Part shown: positions 16,318-25,336 of the stretch, one piece after another | How the letters are laid out: every line of letters begins with the position of its first letter | How positions within the stretch are numbered: the stretch's first letter is position 1 | Assembly (NCBI RefSeq): GCF_000218485.1 | Contig: NZ_AFPB01000139.1 | Coordinates: forward strand, 1 to 38,321 | DNA from: Aquimarina agarivorans | Lineage (GTDB): Bacteria > Bacteroidota > Bacteroidia > Flavobacteriales > Flavobacteriaceae | DNA: 38,321 bases | Reading direction: 5' to 3' | Position numbers and translations under genes: made by a program | Notes under the pieces: model-generated | What the model was told of the DNA's origin: nothing | Seen by the model: only the letters and a program-made list of their open reading frames with translations | The model's database searches: none

Positions 16318-17994
16318 TTAAAATTCATCAGTTACACAACCTTTAGAAGCGGAAGAAACCGAGCGCGCATATTTATACAACACTCCCTTTTTTACTTTTA
16401 AATCTGGTGCTACCCATACTTTTCTTCTTGATGCTAATTCTTCGTCTGAAACGTCAACATTGATCGTATTTGTTTCAGCATCAATGGTAATATTATCACC
16501 ATTTTGTACCAAACCAATAACTCCACCCACTTGAGCTTCAGGCGTAATGTGCCCTACAACAAAACCGTGCGTTCCTCCTGAAAAACGTCCATCAGTAATT
16601 AGTGCAACTTCCTTACCTAAACCAGCACCCATAATGGCTGCAGTTGGCTTTAACATTTCAGGCATTCCTGGTCCTCCCTGAGGCCCTTCGTAACGAATAA
16701 CCACGACATCACCTTTTTGCACTTTTCCATCGCGTATACCATCATTTGCATCATATTCACTATCAAATACTTTTGCAGTTCCTGAAAAACGCAATCCTTC
16801 CTTACCTGTTATTTTTGCTACAGAACCTTCTTTAGCTAAATTTCCGTACAACATACGTAAATGTCCTGTTGCTTTTATGGGTTTATCTAAAGGCATGATT
16901 ACTTCTTGTCCTTCGGTTAAATCAGGTACATCAAGTAAATTTTCTGCTAACGTTTTTCCTGTAACCGTCATACAATCACCGTGTAACAATCCTTCTTTTA
17001 AAAGGTATTTACAAACAGCTGGAATACCCCCTACGGCATGCAAATCCTCCATAGCGTACTTCCCTGAAGGTTTTAAATCTGCAATAAATGGAGTGGTGTC
17101 ACTTATTTTTTGAAAATCATCTAAAGTAAAATCGATATCAGCCGCGCGTGCTATAGCTAAAAAGTGCAATACTGCATTGGTTGACCCTCCTAAAATTGTA
17201 ATTAAGCGCACTGCGTTTTCCAAAGACTTACGTGTTACTATATCGGATGGCTTGATATCATTTTCCAACAGATAACGCATTTGCTCACCTGCCGTAAAAC
17301 ATTCCGCCTGCTTGGCATCGCTTATTGCTGGGTTTGAAGAATTATAAGGCATTGACATCCCTAAAATTTCAATTGCAGAAGCCATGGTATTTGCAGTATA
17401 CATGCCTCCACAAGCTCCTGCTCCAGGAATGGCTTTACGGATTACCTGACGGTATTCTCCCTCTTCCATGGTCCCTGCTACTTTTTCACCCCAAGCTTCA
17501 AAAGCAGAAACAATATCTAATTTTTTGTCTTCATGACAACCAGAAGCAATAGTTCCTCCATAAACTAAAATGGATGGACGATTCAAACGAATCATAGCCA
17601 TTAAAGCACCAGGCATATTTTTATCACACCCTACCACGGTAACAACACCATCATAAGACAATCCTTGCACCACTGTTTCCATGGAATCCGCAATAACATC
17701 ACGCGATGGTAACGAATAACGCATTCCTGGAGTACCCATTGAAATACCGTCACTTACCCCAATGGTATTAAAAATTAATCCGAAAGTTTCTTGTGTATTG
17801 ACTCCTTCCTTGACCTTTTTTGCCAAGTCATTTAAATGCATATTACAAGGATTTCCTTCATATCCAGTACTTGCAATACCCACTAATGGCTTATTAAAGT
17901 CTTCATCTTTTAACCCAACAGCATACAACATAGCTTGTGCTGCGGGTTGCGTATCATCTTGAGTTACACGTTTACTAAACTTATTAATCTCCAT
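16318..17994 (-). CDS. ilvD: Dihydroxy-acid dehydratase
   Basis: A 558-residue Fe-S dehydratase making the 2-keto acids of valine and isoleucine. Conserved features are [13 protein letters not shown] (Fe-S ligand Cys), [17 protein letters not shown] (second Cys), and the C-terminal [19 protein letters not shown]. The start ATG gives the normal N-terminus ([23 protein letters not shown]). It is the first gene of the ilv run and has an unusually long upstream region of 463 bases, suggesting transcriptional or leader control. Confidence 0.95.
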   Translation of the reverse strand: MEINKFSKRVTQDDTQPAAQAMLYAVGLKDEDFNKPLVGIASTGYEGNPCNMHLNDLAKKVKEGVNTQETFGLIFNTIGVSDGISMGTPGMRYSLPSRDVIADSMETVVQGLSYDGVVTVVGCDKNMPGALMAMIRLNRPSILVYGGTIASGCHEDKKLDIVSAFEAWGEKVAGTMEEGEYRQVIRKAIPGAGACGGMYTANTMASAIEILGMSMPYNSSNPAISDAKQAECFTAGEQMRYLLENDIKPSDIVTRKSLENAVRLITILGGSTNAVLHFLAIARAADIDFTLDDFQKISDTTPFIADLKPSGKYAMEDLHAVGGIPAVCKYLLKEGLLHGDCMTVTGKTLAENLLDVPDLTEGQEVIMPLDKPIKATGHLRMLYGNLAKEGSVAKITGKEGLRFSGTAKVFDSEYDANDGIRDGKVQKGDVVVIRYEGPQGGPGMPEMLKPTAAIMGAGLGKEVALITDGRFSGGTHGFVVGHITPEAQVGGVIGLVQNGDNITIDAETNTINVDVSDEELASRRKVWVAPDLKVKKGVLYKYARSVSSASKGCVTDEF

Positions 17995-18457
17995 TCGTTT
18001 ACTTTGTTAATTCTGTAATTTTTAATTAAAAAAACAAATTGTTTGTTTTCAAATCTATTCTATATGTAAAAATAAGCCTACTAAAATCAACTAAGTTAAT
18101 TTTATACCCAAAGCTACAATATTCACAATTATCAAAATAGCATTAACTATCTGATAATTAGCTAAATAAAAACATCAGACATACAATCACAATTGTTAAT
18201 TTTTTGAGTCATGATATATTATAAAATATAGCGTTCACACTATTGGCTGCAAAGATACTTATATCCTCGTTATTTTAAATAAATAGCAACAATTTTGAAT
18301 AAATTTGCCATAAAAGACTTTTTAAATAAAAAAATATTACTTTTTTCACCTTTTTAGTAAAAATAATTAAATTGTATTTAAAGCAGTAAAAATAGCAATT
18401 AACACAACACGAAAAACTGATTTTGATCTAATCACTTGCTAGCCTTTTGGTAAAAAT
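17995..18457 (-). other. Long leader/promoter region upstream of ilvD
   Basis: This stretch holds no convincing gene. On the minus strand there is a good TATCTTTG -7 box at 18250-18257 and a weaker TAGATTTG at 18050-18057. If the first is used, the ilv mRNA has a leader of about 250 bases. That leader contains a 16-codon ORF (18162-18212, MTQKINNCDCMSDVFI, not rich in Ile/Leu/Val) and a small AT-rich hairpin at 18032-18048 (AAACAAA/TTTGTTT) followed by a T run near the start of ilvD. This could be an attenuator, but in DNA this AT-rich such a hairpin may be chance. Confidence 0.3.
18250..18257 (-). promoter_or_regulatory. Bacteroidota -7 promoter box upstream of ilvD
   Basis: The minus strand reads TATCTTTG, an exact TAnnTTTG match, 256 bases upstream of the ilvD start. 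The nearer TAGATTTG (18050-18057) is an alternative. Confidence 0.45.
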
Positions 18458-19162
18458 CTATTTAGTTTGCTTTAACTTTTTATATTCCATTGATTTTTCC
18501 TTGAGAAATTCTACAAGATTCAAAGTAGTCTCGGGAGTTGTTAAACTTTCAAATCGTTTATCGCAACCACAGTAATTCATAAAATCCTGAATGTAACCTT
18601 CCGAAATTTGTAATGCTTTGTTAAAAAATTCTTTTGAAAATCTTGAAGTCACTTTTCGTATTAAAATATCCTTATTTTCCAAAGCAACATCACGTTTAGC
18701 TCGTTTAATTTTTCCGTTGAGCGTATTGACAATTTTAGTCACAGCGCCTATACTTTGATTTCTCAGTCTTGCTTCTGTTCTTGTTACTGGCTTTACAGGG
18801 GTTCCTCCAAAAATACTACCATCAATATATGGATCCGTTGGAATTTTTAATAAATCATTATTTAAGTCACCTGATAAACCTGAACTACTAATAAAAACTT
18901 CATTTAAAGCCTCTACTTTAGTTTCCAATTCAATTTCAACATATGGATTTTCAATTTCTTTTTGAGTTATTATTAATTTATAATCCACATGTTGAATTGA
19001 TGAAAAAAATAATGTGTCATTCAAATTTAACCTAATTTTAAATTCACCTTTATTATTATTGATGGTGCCTTTATTTTGTGAAATATTATAAATATGTACC
19101 GCTATAGAGTCGGCACTAATTTTACCATTTAATTCCATCCGCTGTGCAAATAAAAATGACAT
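18458..19162 (-). CDS. Secreted protein with carboxypeptidase-regulatory-like domain
   Basis: A 234-residue protein. Residues 6-90 resemble the CarboxypepD_reg-like beta-sandwich common at the N-terminus of Bacteroidota envelope proteins (LNGKISADSIAVHIYNISQNKGTINNNKGEF... DTLFFSSIQ, then VEIELETKVEALNEVFIS). The rest is helical with several Cys residues (YCGCDKRFESL) and has no recognised function. The ATG at 19162 keeps only the last part of a signal peptide (MSFLFAQ). The frame continues upstream through a hydrophobic stretch (HYYFFLGFFYMSFLFAQ) that looks like the missing signal, but no ATG, GTG or TTG is available. The true start may be non-standard or mutated. Confidence 0.7.
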   Translation of the reverse strand: MSFLFAQRMELNGKISADSIAVHIYNISQNKGTINNNKGEFKIRLNLNDTLFFSSIQHVDYKLIITQKEIENPYVEIELETKVEALNEVFISSSGLSGDLNNDLLKIPTDPYIDGSIFGGTPVKPVTRTEARLRNQSIGAVTKIVNTLNGKIKRAKRDVALENKDILIRKVTSRFSKEFFNKALQISEGYIQDFMNYCGCDKRFESLTTPETTLNLVEFLKEKSMEYKKLKQTK

Positions 19163-19190
19163 GTAAAAAAATCCTAAAAAAAAATAGTAG

Positions 19191-19219
19191 TGTTTTAATA
19201 TGTTTTAATATGTTTTAAT
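19191..19219. repeat. 10-bp tandem repeat TGTTTTAATA x2.9
   Basis: TGTTTTAATA is repeated at 19191, 19201 and 19211 (the third copy lacks its last base). The array lies exactly where the start codon of the adjacent minus-strand gene (18458-19162) would be expected, so copy-number change could affect its expression or start. Confidence 0.75.
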
Positions 19220-19338
19220 TTTCTTTAAAAAACTACTTCCTGTTATTTGTGTTACAAAAAAATCATATTACTATACTTATGTATTGTGGCTTTGATAAGA
19301 ATTACTATATTTAATTACTCTTTTTTACAACATACATT

Positions 19339-19887
19339 ATGAAAAAAATTACCCTAGTAATTATATTTCTTTCTATTTTTATTACAATGACAAATGCACA
19401 AACGTTTACTTTAAAAAGTAATGATATTGGTGGTCAAATGACTACAAAACAAGTTTTTGATGGTTTTGGATGTACGGGGAAAAATATATCTCCCCAATTG
19501 CATTGGAGCAACGTTCCTGAAGGAACAAAAAGTTTCGCAATTACAATTCACGATCCTTCAGCTCCAACTGGAAGCGGTTGGTGGCACTGGCTAATTTTTG
19601 ATATTGACGCGTCAGTTTCTGAATTGGCTTCGAATGCAGGAAACCCTTCAGCTAAATTAGCCCCTAAAGGAAGCATCCAAAGTATTACCGATTATGGCAA
19701 GGCTGGCTATGGAGGACCTTGCCCACCTGAAGGACACGGTTTTCACCAATATGTTATTACCATTCATGCATTAAAAGTAGCTTCGCTTGGACTAGAAGCA
19801 GATACCAATCCCGCGGTGGTAGGTTTTAATTTATTTGCTAATACTATTGAAAAAGCATCAATTATTGCTTACTACAAAAGAGATTAA
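19339..19887 (+). CDS. Exported YbhB/YbcL family (PEBP-like) protein
   Basis: A 182-residue protein with a signal peptide (cleavage after TNAQ, about residue 21) followed by a phosphatidylethanolamine-binding-protein fold of the YbhB/YbcL (Raf kinase inhibitor-like) bacterial group. The family ligand pocket is visible: CTGKNISPQLHWSNVPEGTKSFAI, HDPSAPTGSGWWHWLIFDI (DPDAP-like plus the conserved His) and GYGGPCPPEGHGFHQYVITIHAL. The bacterial role is poorly known. It stands alone, with a terminator-like hairpin downstream. Confidence 0.9.
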   Translation: MKKITLVIIFLSIFITMTNAQTFTLKSNDIGGQMTTKQVFDGFGCTGKNISPQLHWSNVPEGTKSFAITIHDPSAPTGSGWWHWLIFDIDASVSELASNAGNPSAKLAPKGSIQSITDYGKAGYGGPCPPEGHGFHQYVITIHALKVASLGLEADTNPAVVGFNLFANTIEKASIIAYYKRD

Positions 19888-19913
19888 TTTTTAAAGCAAA
19901 ATTGAGATTATTT

Positions 19914-19942
19914 AATAAACCATCAAAAAATGAAGGTTTATT
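19914..19942 (+). terminator. Terminator after the PEBP-like gene
   Basis: AATAAACC (19914-19921) pairs perfectly with GGTTTATT (19935-19942), followed by a short T tract, 27 bases after the stop codon. Confidence 0.55.
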
Positions 19943-20077
19943 TTATGTAATTACTATAATCATTAACAAAAAAACAGTTTTACATAAATTATCTTTCCAT
20001 AAAGCAAATAATCACTATCAGCTACACTTTTTTTACAAATTTTTAGTTCTTTATTTTCAAAATGTATTTTAATCAAA

Positions 20078-20953
20078 ATGTATATAAAATTTAAGAATAA
20101 AACAATTTACAATAGCTTGACTTTTTCACGCATAAGTTATTCTAAAACTACATTTATACTGTTACTTTTTGTTGTTTGTTCATTAAAAATTAATGCTCAG
20201 AATAGTGAGGTTACCTTACCTAAGGAGTCTGTTTTTCAGGATCCCGTTACAAAGTATTGGATTAACACCTATGGAAATATTCGGATTTCAAAAAAGTTGT
20301 TTTGGGTTGCGCAAACTCATTTTCGTTTTCAAGAAGATGAAAGCACTCCTTTTGTAGGTCAAATTGCTCAAGTTTACAACAGGCATGCCTTAGGATATAT
20401 TTATACAAAAAAAATAAATTTTGCTTTAGGAGGTGTGTTAAGGCTAAATTTTGACACAAAAGATCAAAGTAAAACAAAGACAACAATTCCGGAATACCGT
20501 ATATGGCATCAATATCAATTTGCAATGCCCGTAGGAATTGCAATAAGCTATCACCGTTTTCGAATAGAACATCGCTGGTCCAAAAGTTTCAAAGAAAATA
20601 GTGAATACATATTTAGGAACCGATGGCGCTATATGTTTCGTTTAAAAATTCCTGTAAATAAACCCAAAATACAATCTGGCGCCTTTTATGTGGCTCCAGA
20701 GGCCGAATTAATTTTGCAAAGCGGAAAAAAAGTAATTGACAGTCCATTGGAAGACTTGCGTTTACATACAAGTTTTGGTTACATATTTTCTCCAAAATTA
20801 ACTGTTGCAGCAGGAATAATGTACAATCAAGGGCAGGAACTGAATAATGGTGGTTTGTGGAAACAGGGATGGACTTTTAGAACTCATTTGTATTTTTCTC
20901 CTGACTTTAGAAACACTAAAAACAAACTACCTGAAGTACATTTCAGGGATTAA
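20078..20953 (+). CDS. DUF2490 family outer-membrane-like protein
   Basis: A 291-residue protein resembling the DUF2490 family. A signal sequence (about residues 22-41, ending in SLKINAQ) precedes alternating-hydrophobicity strands typical of a small beta-barrel: YWINTYGNIRISKKLFWVAQTHFR, YNRHALGYIYTKKINFALGGVLR, HRFRIEHRWSKSF, FRNRWRYMFRLKIPV and APEAELILQSG. The family probably sits in the outer membrane; no substrate is known. The MORN protein follows after 10 bases, so the two are likely co-transcribed. Confidence 0.8.
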   Translation: MYIKFKNKTIYNSLTFSRISYSKTTFILLLFVVCSLKINAQNSEVTLPKESVFQDPVTKYWINTYGNIRISKKLFWVAQTHFRFQEDESTPFVGQIAQVYNRHALGYIYTKKINFALGGVLRLNFDTKDQSKTKTTIPEYRIWHQYQFAMPVGIAISYHRFRIEHRWSKSFKENSEYIFRNRWRYMFRLKIPVNKPKIQSGAFYVAPEAELILQSGKKVIDSPLEDLRLHTSFGYIFSPKLTVAAGIMYNQGQELNNGGLWKQGWTFRTHLYFSPDFRNTKNKLPEVHFRD

Positions 20954-20963
20954 TATTATTTGT

Positions 20964-21806
20964 ATGGCAATTAGAAAAAGAACCTTATTTGTAGTTTTAA
21001 TTTTGCTTACTACTATTTCAACTGTCTCTACTTTTTATTATGGATATAAATTAAAGCAGTTGCAGCATAAATTTTTGAACGTTACCAAAATAGAAACTAA
21101 AGTTATTGAAGATGAAGATCACAATGACATTGAAAAATTGGATTCACTGATTATTTTAGGTGACTATCAAAAAGTATTACAATTTTCAAAAGAATTGGAT
21201 ACTACATCATCTTTAAAAAACAACCCTAAAGTTTTATGGCGAAGTAAATTAATCACTGACCTAGTGCAACTAAAAAAAGCTAACAAACAAATTTTAGCTA
21301 AAAAAACACCTGTAGCCAATAATGAGATAGTAACAAATATTGAAACTGAAGATGCTGTTGGTTTAAAAGAAGCTTTGCAAAATTCGTTAAATAAAATAGA
21401 ACAATTAAAAAATCAATTGAATGCGCAATCAAGCACTGAATACCTAACATTTAAAACTACTAAAGACATAAAATTACATTACATAGGTAAAGTAAAAAAC
21501 AAAAAAGCAAATGGTTTTGGAATTGCCTTATTGGAGTCTGGAAGTAGGTATGAAGGGAATTGGAAAGATAATTTACGCCATGGTCATGGAAATTTTTATT
21601 GGGATGATGGTGAACATTATGAAGGCACATTTGTTAATGATAAACGCGAAGGTATTGGCACCTATTATTGGAGCAATGGTGATCGTTACGTAGGGCATTG
21701 GAAAGATGATAAACGTAGTGGTGAAGGTAATTTTTACAATAAAAAAGGAAAGCTAAAAGCAAGCGGTATTTGGGAAAATGATCAACTAGCTAAAAAGGAT
21801 AAGTAG
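20964..21806 (+). CDS. Membrane-anchored MORN-repeat protein
   Basis: A 280-residue protein with one N-terminal transmembrane segment (about residues 7-27), a charged helical/coiled-coil middle (about 30-165) and about four MORN repeats in the C-terminal third (GSRYEGNWKDNLRHGHGNFYW, EHYEGTFVNDKREGIGTYYW, DRYVGHWKDDKRSGEGNFY, preceded by a degenerate copy). MORN repeats form an elongated beta-hairpin scaffold; the partner is unknown. I start at the ATG at 20964, ten bases after the DUF2490 stop, rather than the frame's earlier ATG inside that gene, because this places the membrane segment at the N-terminus. Confidence 0.85.
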   Translation: MAIRKRTLFVVLILLTTISTVSTFYYGYKLKQLQHKFLNVTKIETKVIEDEDHNDIEKLDSLIILGDYQKVLQFSKELDTTSSLKNNPKVLWRSKLITDLVQLKKANKQILAKKTPVANNEIVTNIETEDAVGLKEALQNSLNKIEQLKNQLNAQSSTEYLTFKTTKDIKLHYIGKVKNKKANGFGIALLESGSRYEGNWKDNLRHGHGNFYWDDGEHYEGTFVNDKREGIGTYYWSNGDRYVGHWKDDKRSGEGNFYNKKGKLKASGIWENDQLAKKDK

Positions 21807-21839
21807 TAGTTTTCATATTTATTTTCAAAATAAATGAAT

Positions 21840-22124
21840 TTAGCGATTTCCAAAAATCGTTCTAAAACTAGTTAATACAACTTTTACGTTTTGATCCTTT
21901 AAGGCTTCCCTAGTTGGAAATAAATTATGATAATCTACCGAACCCATTTACCGTAAATACTTATTTTTTGAAGGAAATTTATCTTTTAAAATTTTATAGT
22001 TAGTTATGTTAGAGCTTATTCCTATTTGTGAAAAAGTATTCAATTCTTTCTTTATTTTTGTTAAAAAATTGTGGATTTTAATAAGCTCACTGTATATTTT
22101 TAAATTCGTATAAAACTTTACATT
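21840..22124 (-). pseudogene. Possible decayed coding remnant, function unknown
   Basis: The gap between the MORN and radical SAM genes has a minus-strand frame that reads like natural protein from 22124 to 21951 (with ELIKIHNFLTKIKKEL and ISSNITNYKILKDKFPS). It meets a TAA at 21948-21950 and continues in the same frame as a 35-residue piece to 21840 (MGSVDYHNLFPTREALKDQ, then VKVVLTSFRTIFGNR). There is no good start codon for the upstream part. I do not recognise the family. It could be the end of a lost gene or a chance open frame in AT-rich DNA; nothing else was seen in this gap apart from the downstream promoter box. Confidence 0.3.
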
Positions 22125-22130
22125 TTAATT

Positions 22131-22138
22131 TATCTTTG
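22131..22138 (+). promoter_or_regulatory. Bacteroidota -7 promoter box for the radical SAM gene
   Basis: TATCTTTG, an exact TAnnTTTG match, lies 20 bases before the inferred TTG start of the radical SAM gene. Confidence 0.5.
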
Positions 22139-22157
22139 CACCATTAAATTATCTTGT

Positions 22158-24357
22158 TTGAAAGACATTCTCCTAATAACACCACCATTTACCCAACTAA
22201 ATACACCCTATCCTGCTACGGCTTACATTAAAGGTTTTTTAAACACAAAAAAAATTAGTGCGTTTCAAATGGATTTGGGCATCGAAGTGATTCTTGAGTT
22301 ATTTTCAAAGGATAGCTTTAAAAAAATTTTTTAAGTATGCTAATGACAATAATACTATACACTCTGATAATTGTAATAGAATTTACGCCTTAAAAGAGGA
22401 TTACTTACAAACTATTGATGGAGTTATTCGTTTTTTACAGGGAAACAATCCAACATTTGCCCGGCAAATTTGTACTGACAATTTTTTACCTGAAGATGCT
22501 CGTTTTGACCAATTAGATGATATGGATTGGGCTTTTGGTAGTATGGGAATGCTAGATAAAGCCAAACATTTAGCTACGCTTTATTTAGAGGATTTGTCGG
22601 ATTTTATCATTGAGTGTATTGATCCTAATTTTGGTTTTAGTCGCTACGCAGAACGCCTTGGTCAAAGTGCAAATTCTTTTGATGAATTGTATGATAATTT
22701 ACATAAAGATTTAACATATATTGATCGAATTACATTAAAAATTCTAGATCATCGCTTACAGGAAACCACTCCTAAATGGGTGTGTATTTCTGTTCCCTTT
22801 CCTGGAAATTTGTACAGTGCTTTCCGGTGTGCCCAATTTATAAAGCAAAATTACCCCCAAATTGTAATTTCAATGGGAGGCGGTTTTCCCAATACGGAAT
22901 TACGTAGTGTATCCGACACCAGAGTTTTTGATTTTTTTGATTACATCACGCTAGATGACGGTGAACTCCCTATTGAATTACTTTATAATTTTATTTGTTC
23001 TGAAAAAAAAACAGGCACTATTCCTGAACTCAAACGAACCTTTTTACTGCAAAATGGTCAGGTGGTTTACCACAATACTTCAAAGCGCTCCGATTACAAA
23101 CAGGCAGACGTTGGTACGCCTGACTACTCGGACTTACTGCTCAAAAAATACATTTCTGTCATTGAAATTGCCAATCCAATGCACAGTCTTTGGAGCGATG
23201 GTCGTTGGAACAAACTTACTATGGCGCATGGTTGTTATTGGGGTAAGTGTACTTTTTGTGACATTTCATTGGATTACATTAAAATTTATGAGCCTGTTGC
23301 CGCAAAACTTCTTGTTGATCGGATGGAAACGCTTATTGAACAAACAGGTGAAAACGGCTTTCATTTTGTTGATGAAGCCGCCCCTCCTGCCCTTATGAAA
23401 GCTGTAGCTTTAGAGATTATAAAACGGAAATTGGTAGTAACCTGGTGGACAAATATTCGATTTGAAAAAAATTTCACCAAAGATTTATGTTTGCTTCTAA
23501 AAGCCTCAGGCTGTATTGCGGTTTCTGGTGGATTGGAAGTAGCATCGGATCGATTATTAAAGTTAATTGATAAAGGGGTAACCGTAGCGCAAGTAGCTCA
23601 GGTGACTCGTAATTTTACCGAAGCCAATATCATGGTACATGCTTATTAAATGTATGGCTATCCTACGCAAACCGTGCAAGAAACTGTGGATAGTTTGGAA
23701 ATGGTTCGACAATTATTTGAATTAGGTATTTTACAATCAGGATTTTGGCATCAGTTTGCCTTAACTGCACACAGTCCAGTCGGAATTAATCCTAACAAAT
23801 ATCATATTACTCCACATTATAACGACATCACTTTTGCAAATAACGACGTTAGTTTTACGGATCACACGGGTATTGACCATTCCAAATTTAGCTTTGGCTT
23901 AAAAAAGTCTCTATTCAATTACATGCATGGTATTGCTTTTGACATGCATTTGCAGGATTGGTTCGATTTTGCCATCCCTGAAACAACTATAGATCCTTAT
24001 TTCATTGAAAGTTGTTTGAACAATTCCGTAAATTTTACTGTCAAACCTACTGCAAAAATTATATGGTTAGGAAATACTCCAACTACCGTAACTAAAACAA
24101 AATCTAAAAAGGGAACTATTAAAAAATCATTACAAATGACATTTCACGACCGGACTGAGGCTTTTCAAATTTCAGTAGCATTACCGCAAGGTAATTGGTT
24201 AGCTTCTACATTAGCAAAACTGACACCGTATAATGACAGACAGTTTTCTTTTACCGAACTAAAAACGGACTACGAAACTCATTTTGATAATTTTGAATTA
24301 TTTTGGTTTTCAAAAGCTGTAACAAAACTTAAAGAAAATGGCTTGTTAGTTTTATAA
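22158..24357 (+). pseudogene. B12-binding-domain radical SAM protein, broken by a frameshift and a stop
   Basis: Three pieces form one gene of about 732 codons. 22158 to about 22333 encodes the start of a cobalamin-binding domain (DILLITPPFTQLNTPYPATA). At the A7T6 run (22320-22332) one extra base shifts the frame. The continuing frame (open from 22294 to 23649) carries the rest of the B12 domain (VCISVPFPGNLYSAFRCAQF, SMGGGFPNTEL, DGELPIELL) and the radical SAM core with GCYWGKCTFCD. An in-frame TAA at 23647-23649 sits where VHAY-x-MYGYPTQ calls for Leu (TTA to TAA). 23650-24357 then supplies the C-terminal part. The cysteines are spaced CX4CX2C rather than the usual CX3CX2C. Two separate lesions make a functional product unlikely unless they are sequence errors. 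The inferred start is TTG, where an ATG would be normal. Confidence 0.82.
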
Positions 24358-24513
24358 TTCAAATTTAATCAACTAATCTTTGACTATATTTTGAATTTAT
24401 ATCAAATGAAATTTTTTAGTTGCTAATCTTTGTTCAAGCTATAGTAAATTAAACAGTTTTGTAAGGCAAATTTTAATTTTCGACTTTTAAATTGAACTGC
24501 TAATTTATTTATT

Positions 24514-25263
24514 ATGAAATCAATGTTTATCAGCTTGCTATGTTTGATAGGAATCATCAACTGTCCGGCTCAAGATATTCCATTTACGGGAAAAACAATT
24601 CAATTTCCTTCAGAAGATACTATTCCTGTAACTGCTGATTTATATATGACATCAAAACCATCGGCGCCATTTATTTTATTATGCCATCAAGCACTTTTTA
24701 GCAGAGGTTCCTATCGTGAAATTGCAACTCAACTTAACGAGCTTGGTTACAATTGTCTTGCTATTGATCAACGTTCAGGTTTGGCGTCAAATAACATTAC
24801 AAACGAAACTCATAAAGCGGCAAAAAAAGAAAATAAACCCACCAAATACATCAATGCACTACCTGATATTATTGCTGCTTACAATTATATAAAAAATGAC
24901 CTAAAAGCTTCTAAAATAATTATTTGGGGAAGCTCTTATTCTGCATCGCTTTCATTATACCTTGCTAGTAAAAAATCAAATGAATTAGCAGGAGTACTGG
25001 CTTTTTCCCCTGGCGAGTATTTTAAAATTGAAGATAAAACTATTGCTGAATACGCATCTAAAATAACCTGTCCTGCTTTTTTAACATCTTCAAAAACAGA
25101 AGCAAAAAAGTTACAGCCAATTTACAACGCCATACCCAGCAAACATAAGGTAAATTTTACCCCTCATACTAAAGGATTTCATGGCTCAAAAGCATTGTGG
25201 AGTACTAAAAGTGGGAATGAAGCTTATTGGACTTCGGTAAAAAACTTTTTATCTAGTTTATAG
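24514..25263 (+). CDS. Exported alpha/beta hydrolase
   Basis: A 249-residue protein with a signal peptide (MKSMFISLLCLIGIINCPAQ, cleavage near residue 20) followed by an alpha/beta-hydrolase fold of the dienelactone-hydrolase-like type. Visible features are the oxyanion region FILLCHQALFSRGSYREIA, the nucleophile elbow GSSYS (Ser141) and the likely catalytic His in KGFHGSKAL (His223). The usual acidic residue after strand 7 is not obvious; Glu196 is a candidate. The substrate is unknown, an ester or thioester being most likely. It stands alone between the radical SAM pseudogene and the pxp operon. Confidence 0.82.
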   Translation: MKSMFISLLCLIGIINCPAQDIPFTGKTIQFPSEDTIPVTADLYMTSKPSAPFILLCHQALFSRGSYREIATQLNELGYNCLAIDQRSGLASNNITNETHKAAKKENKPTKYINALPDIIAAYNYIKNDLKASKIIIWGSSYSASLSLYLASKKSNELAGVLAFSPGEYFKIEDKTIAEYASKITCPAFLTSSKTEAKKLQPIYNAIPSKHKVNFTPHTKGFHGSKALWSTKSGNEAYWTSVKNFLSSL

Positions 25264-25336
25264 TAATTTTAATTTTATAAAGTACATAACTCGTTTTTTA
25301 GTTCTCGATCATTCATAAACAATACTGTTTCGGCAA

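Noticed and set aside
21818..21834. TTTATTTTcAAAATAAA palindrome after the MORN gene
   Set aside because: Single-base loop and a nearly all-A/T stem; too weak to call a terminator.
22320..22332. Programmed frameshift in the radical SAM gene
   Set aside because: The A7T6 run is slippery, but the same gene also has an in-frame stop at 23647 and lacks an ATG, so decay or error explains it better than programming.
22955..23398. 147-codon plus-strand frame inside the radical SAM gene
   Set aside because: It overlaps the conserved radical SAM core in another frame and resembles no family.
24356..24397. AATTCAAA/TTTGAATT inverted pair after the radical SAM gene
   Set aside because: Pure A/T-rich arms with a 26-base spacer and no T tract; likely chance in this composition.
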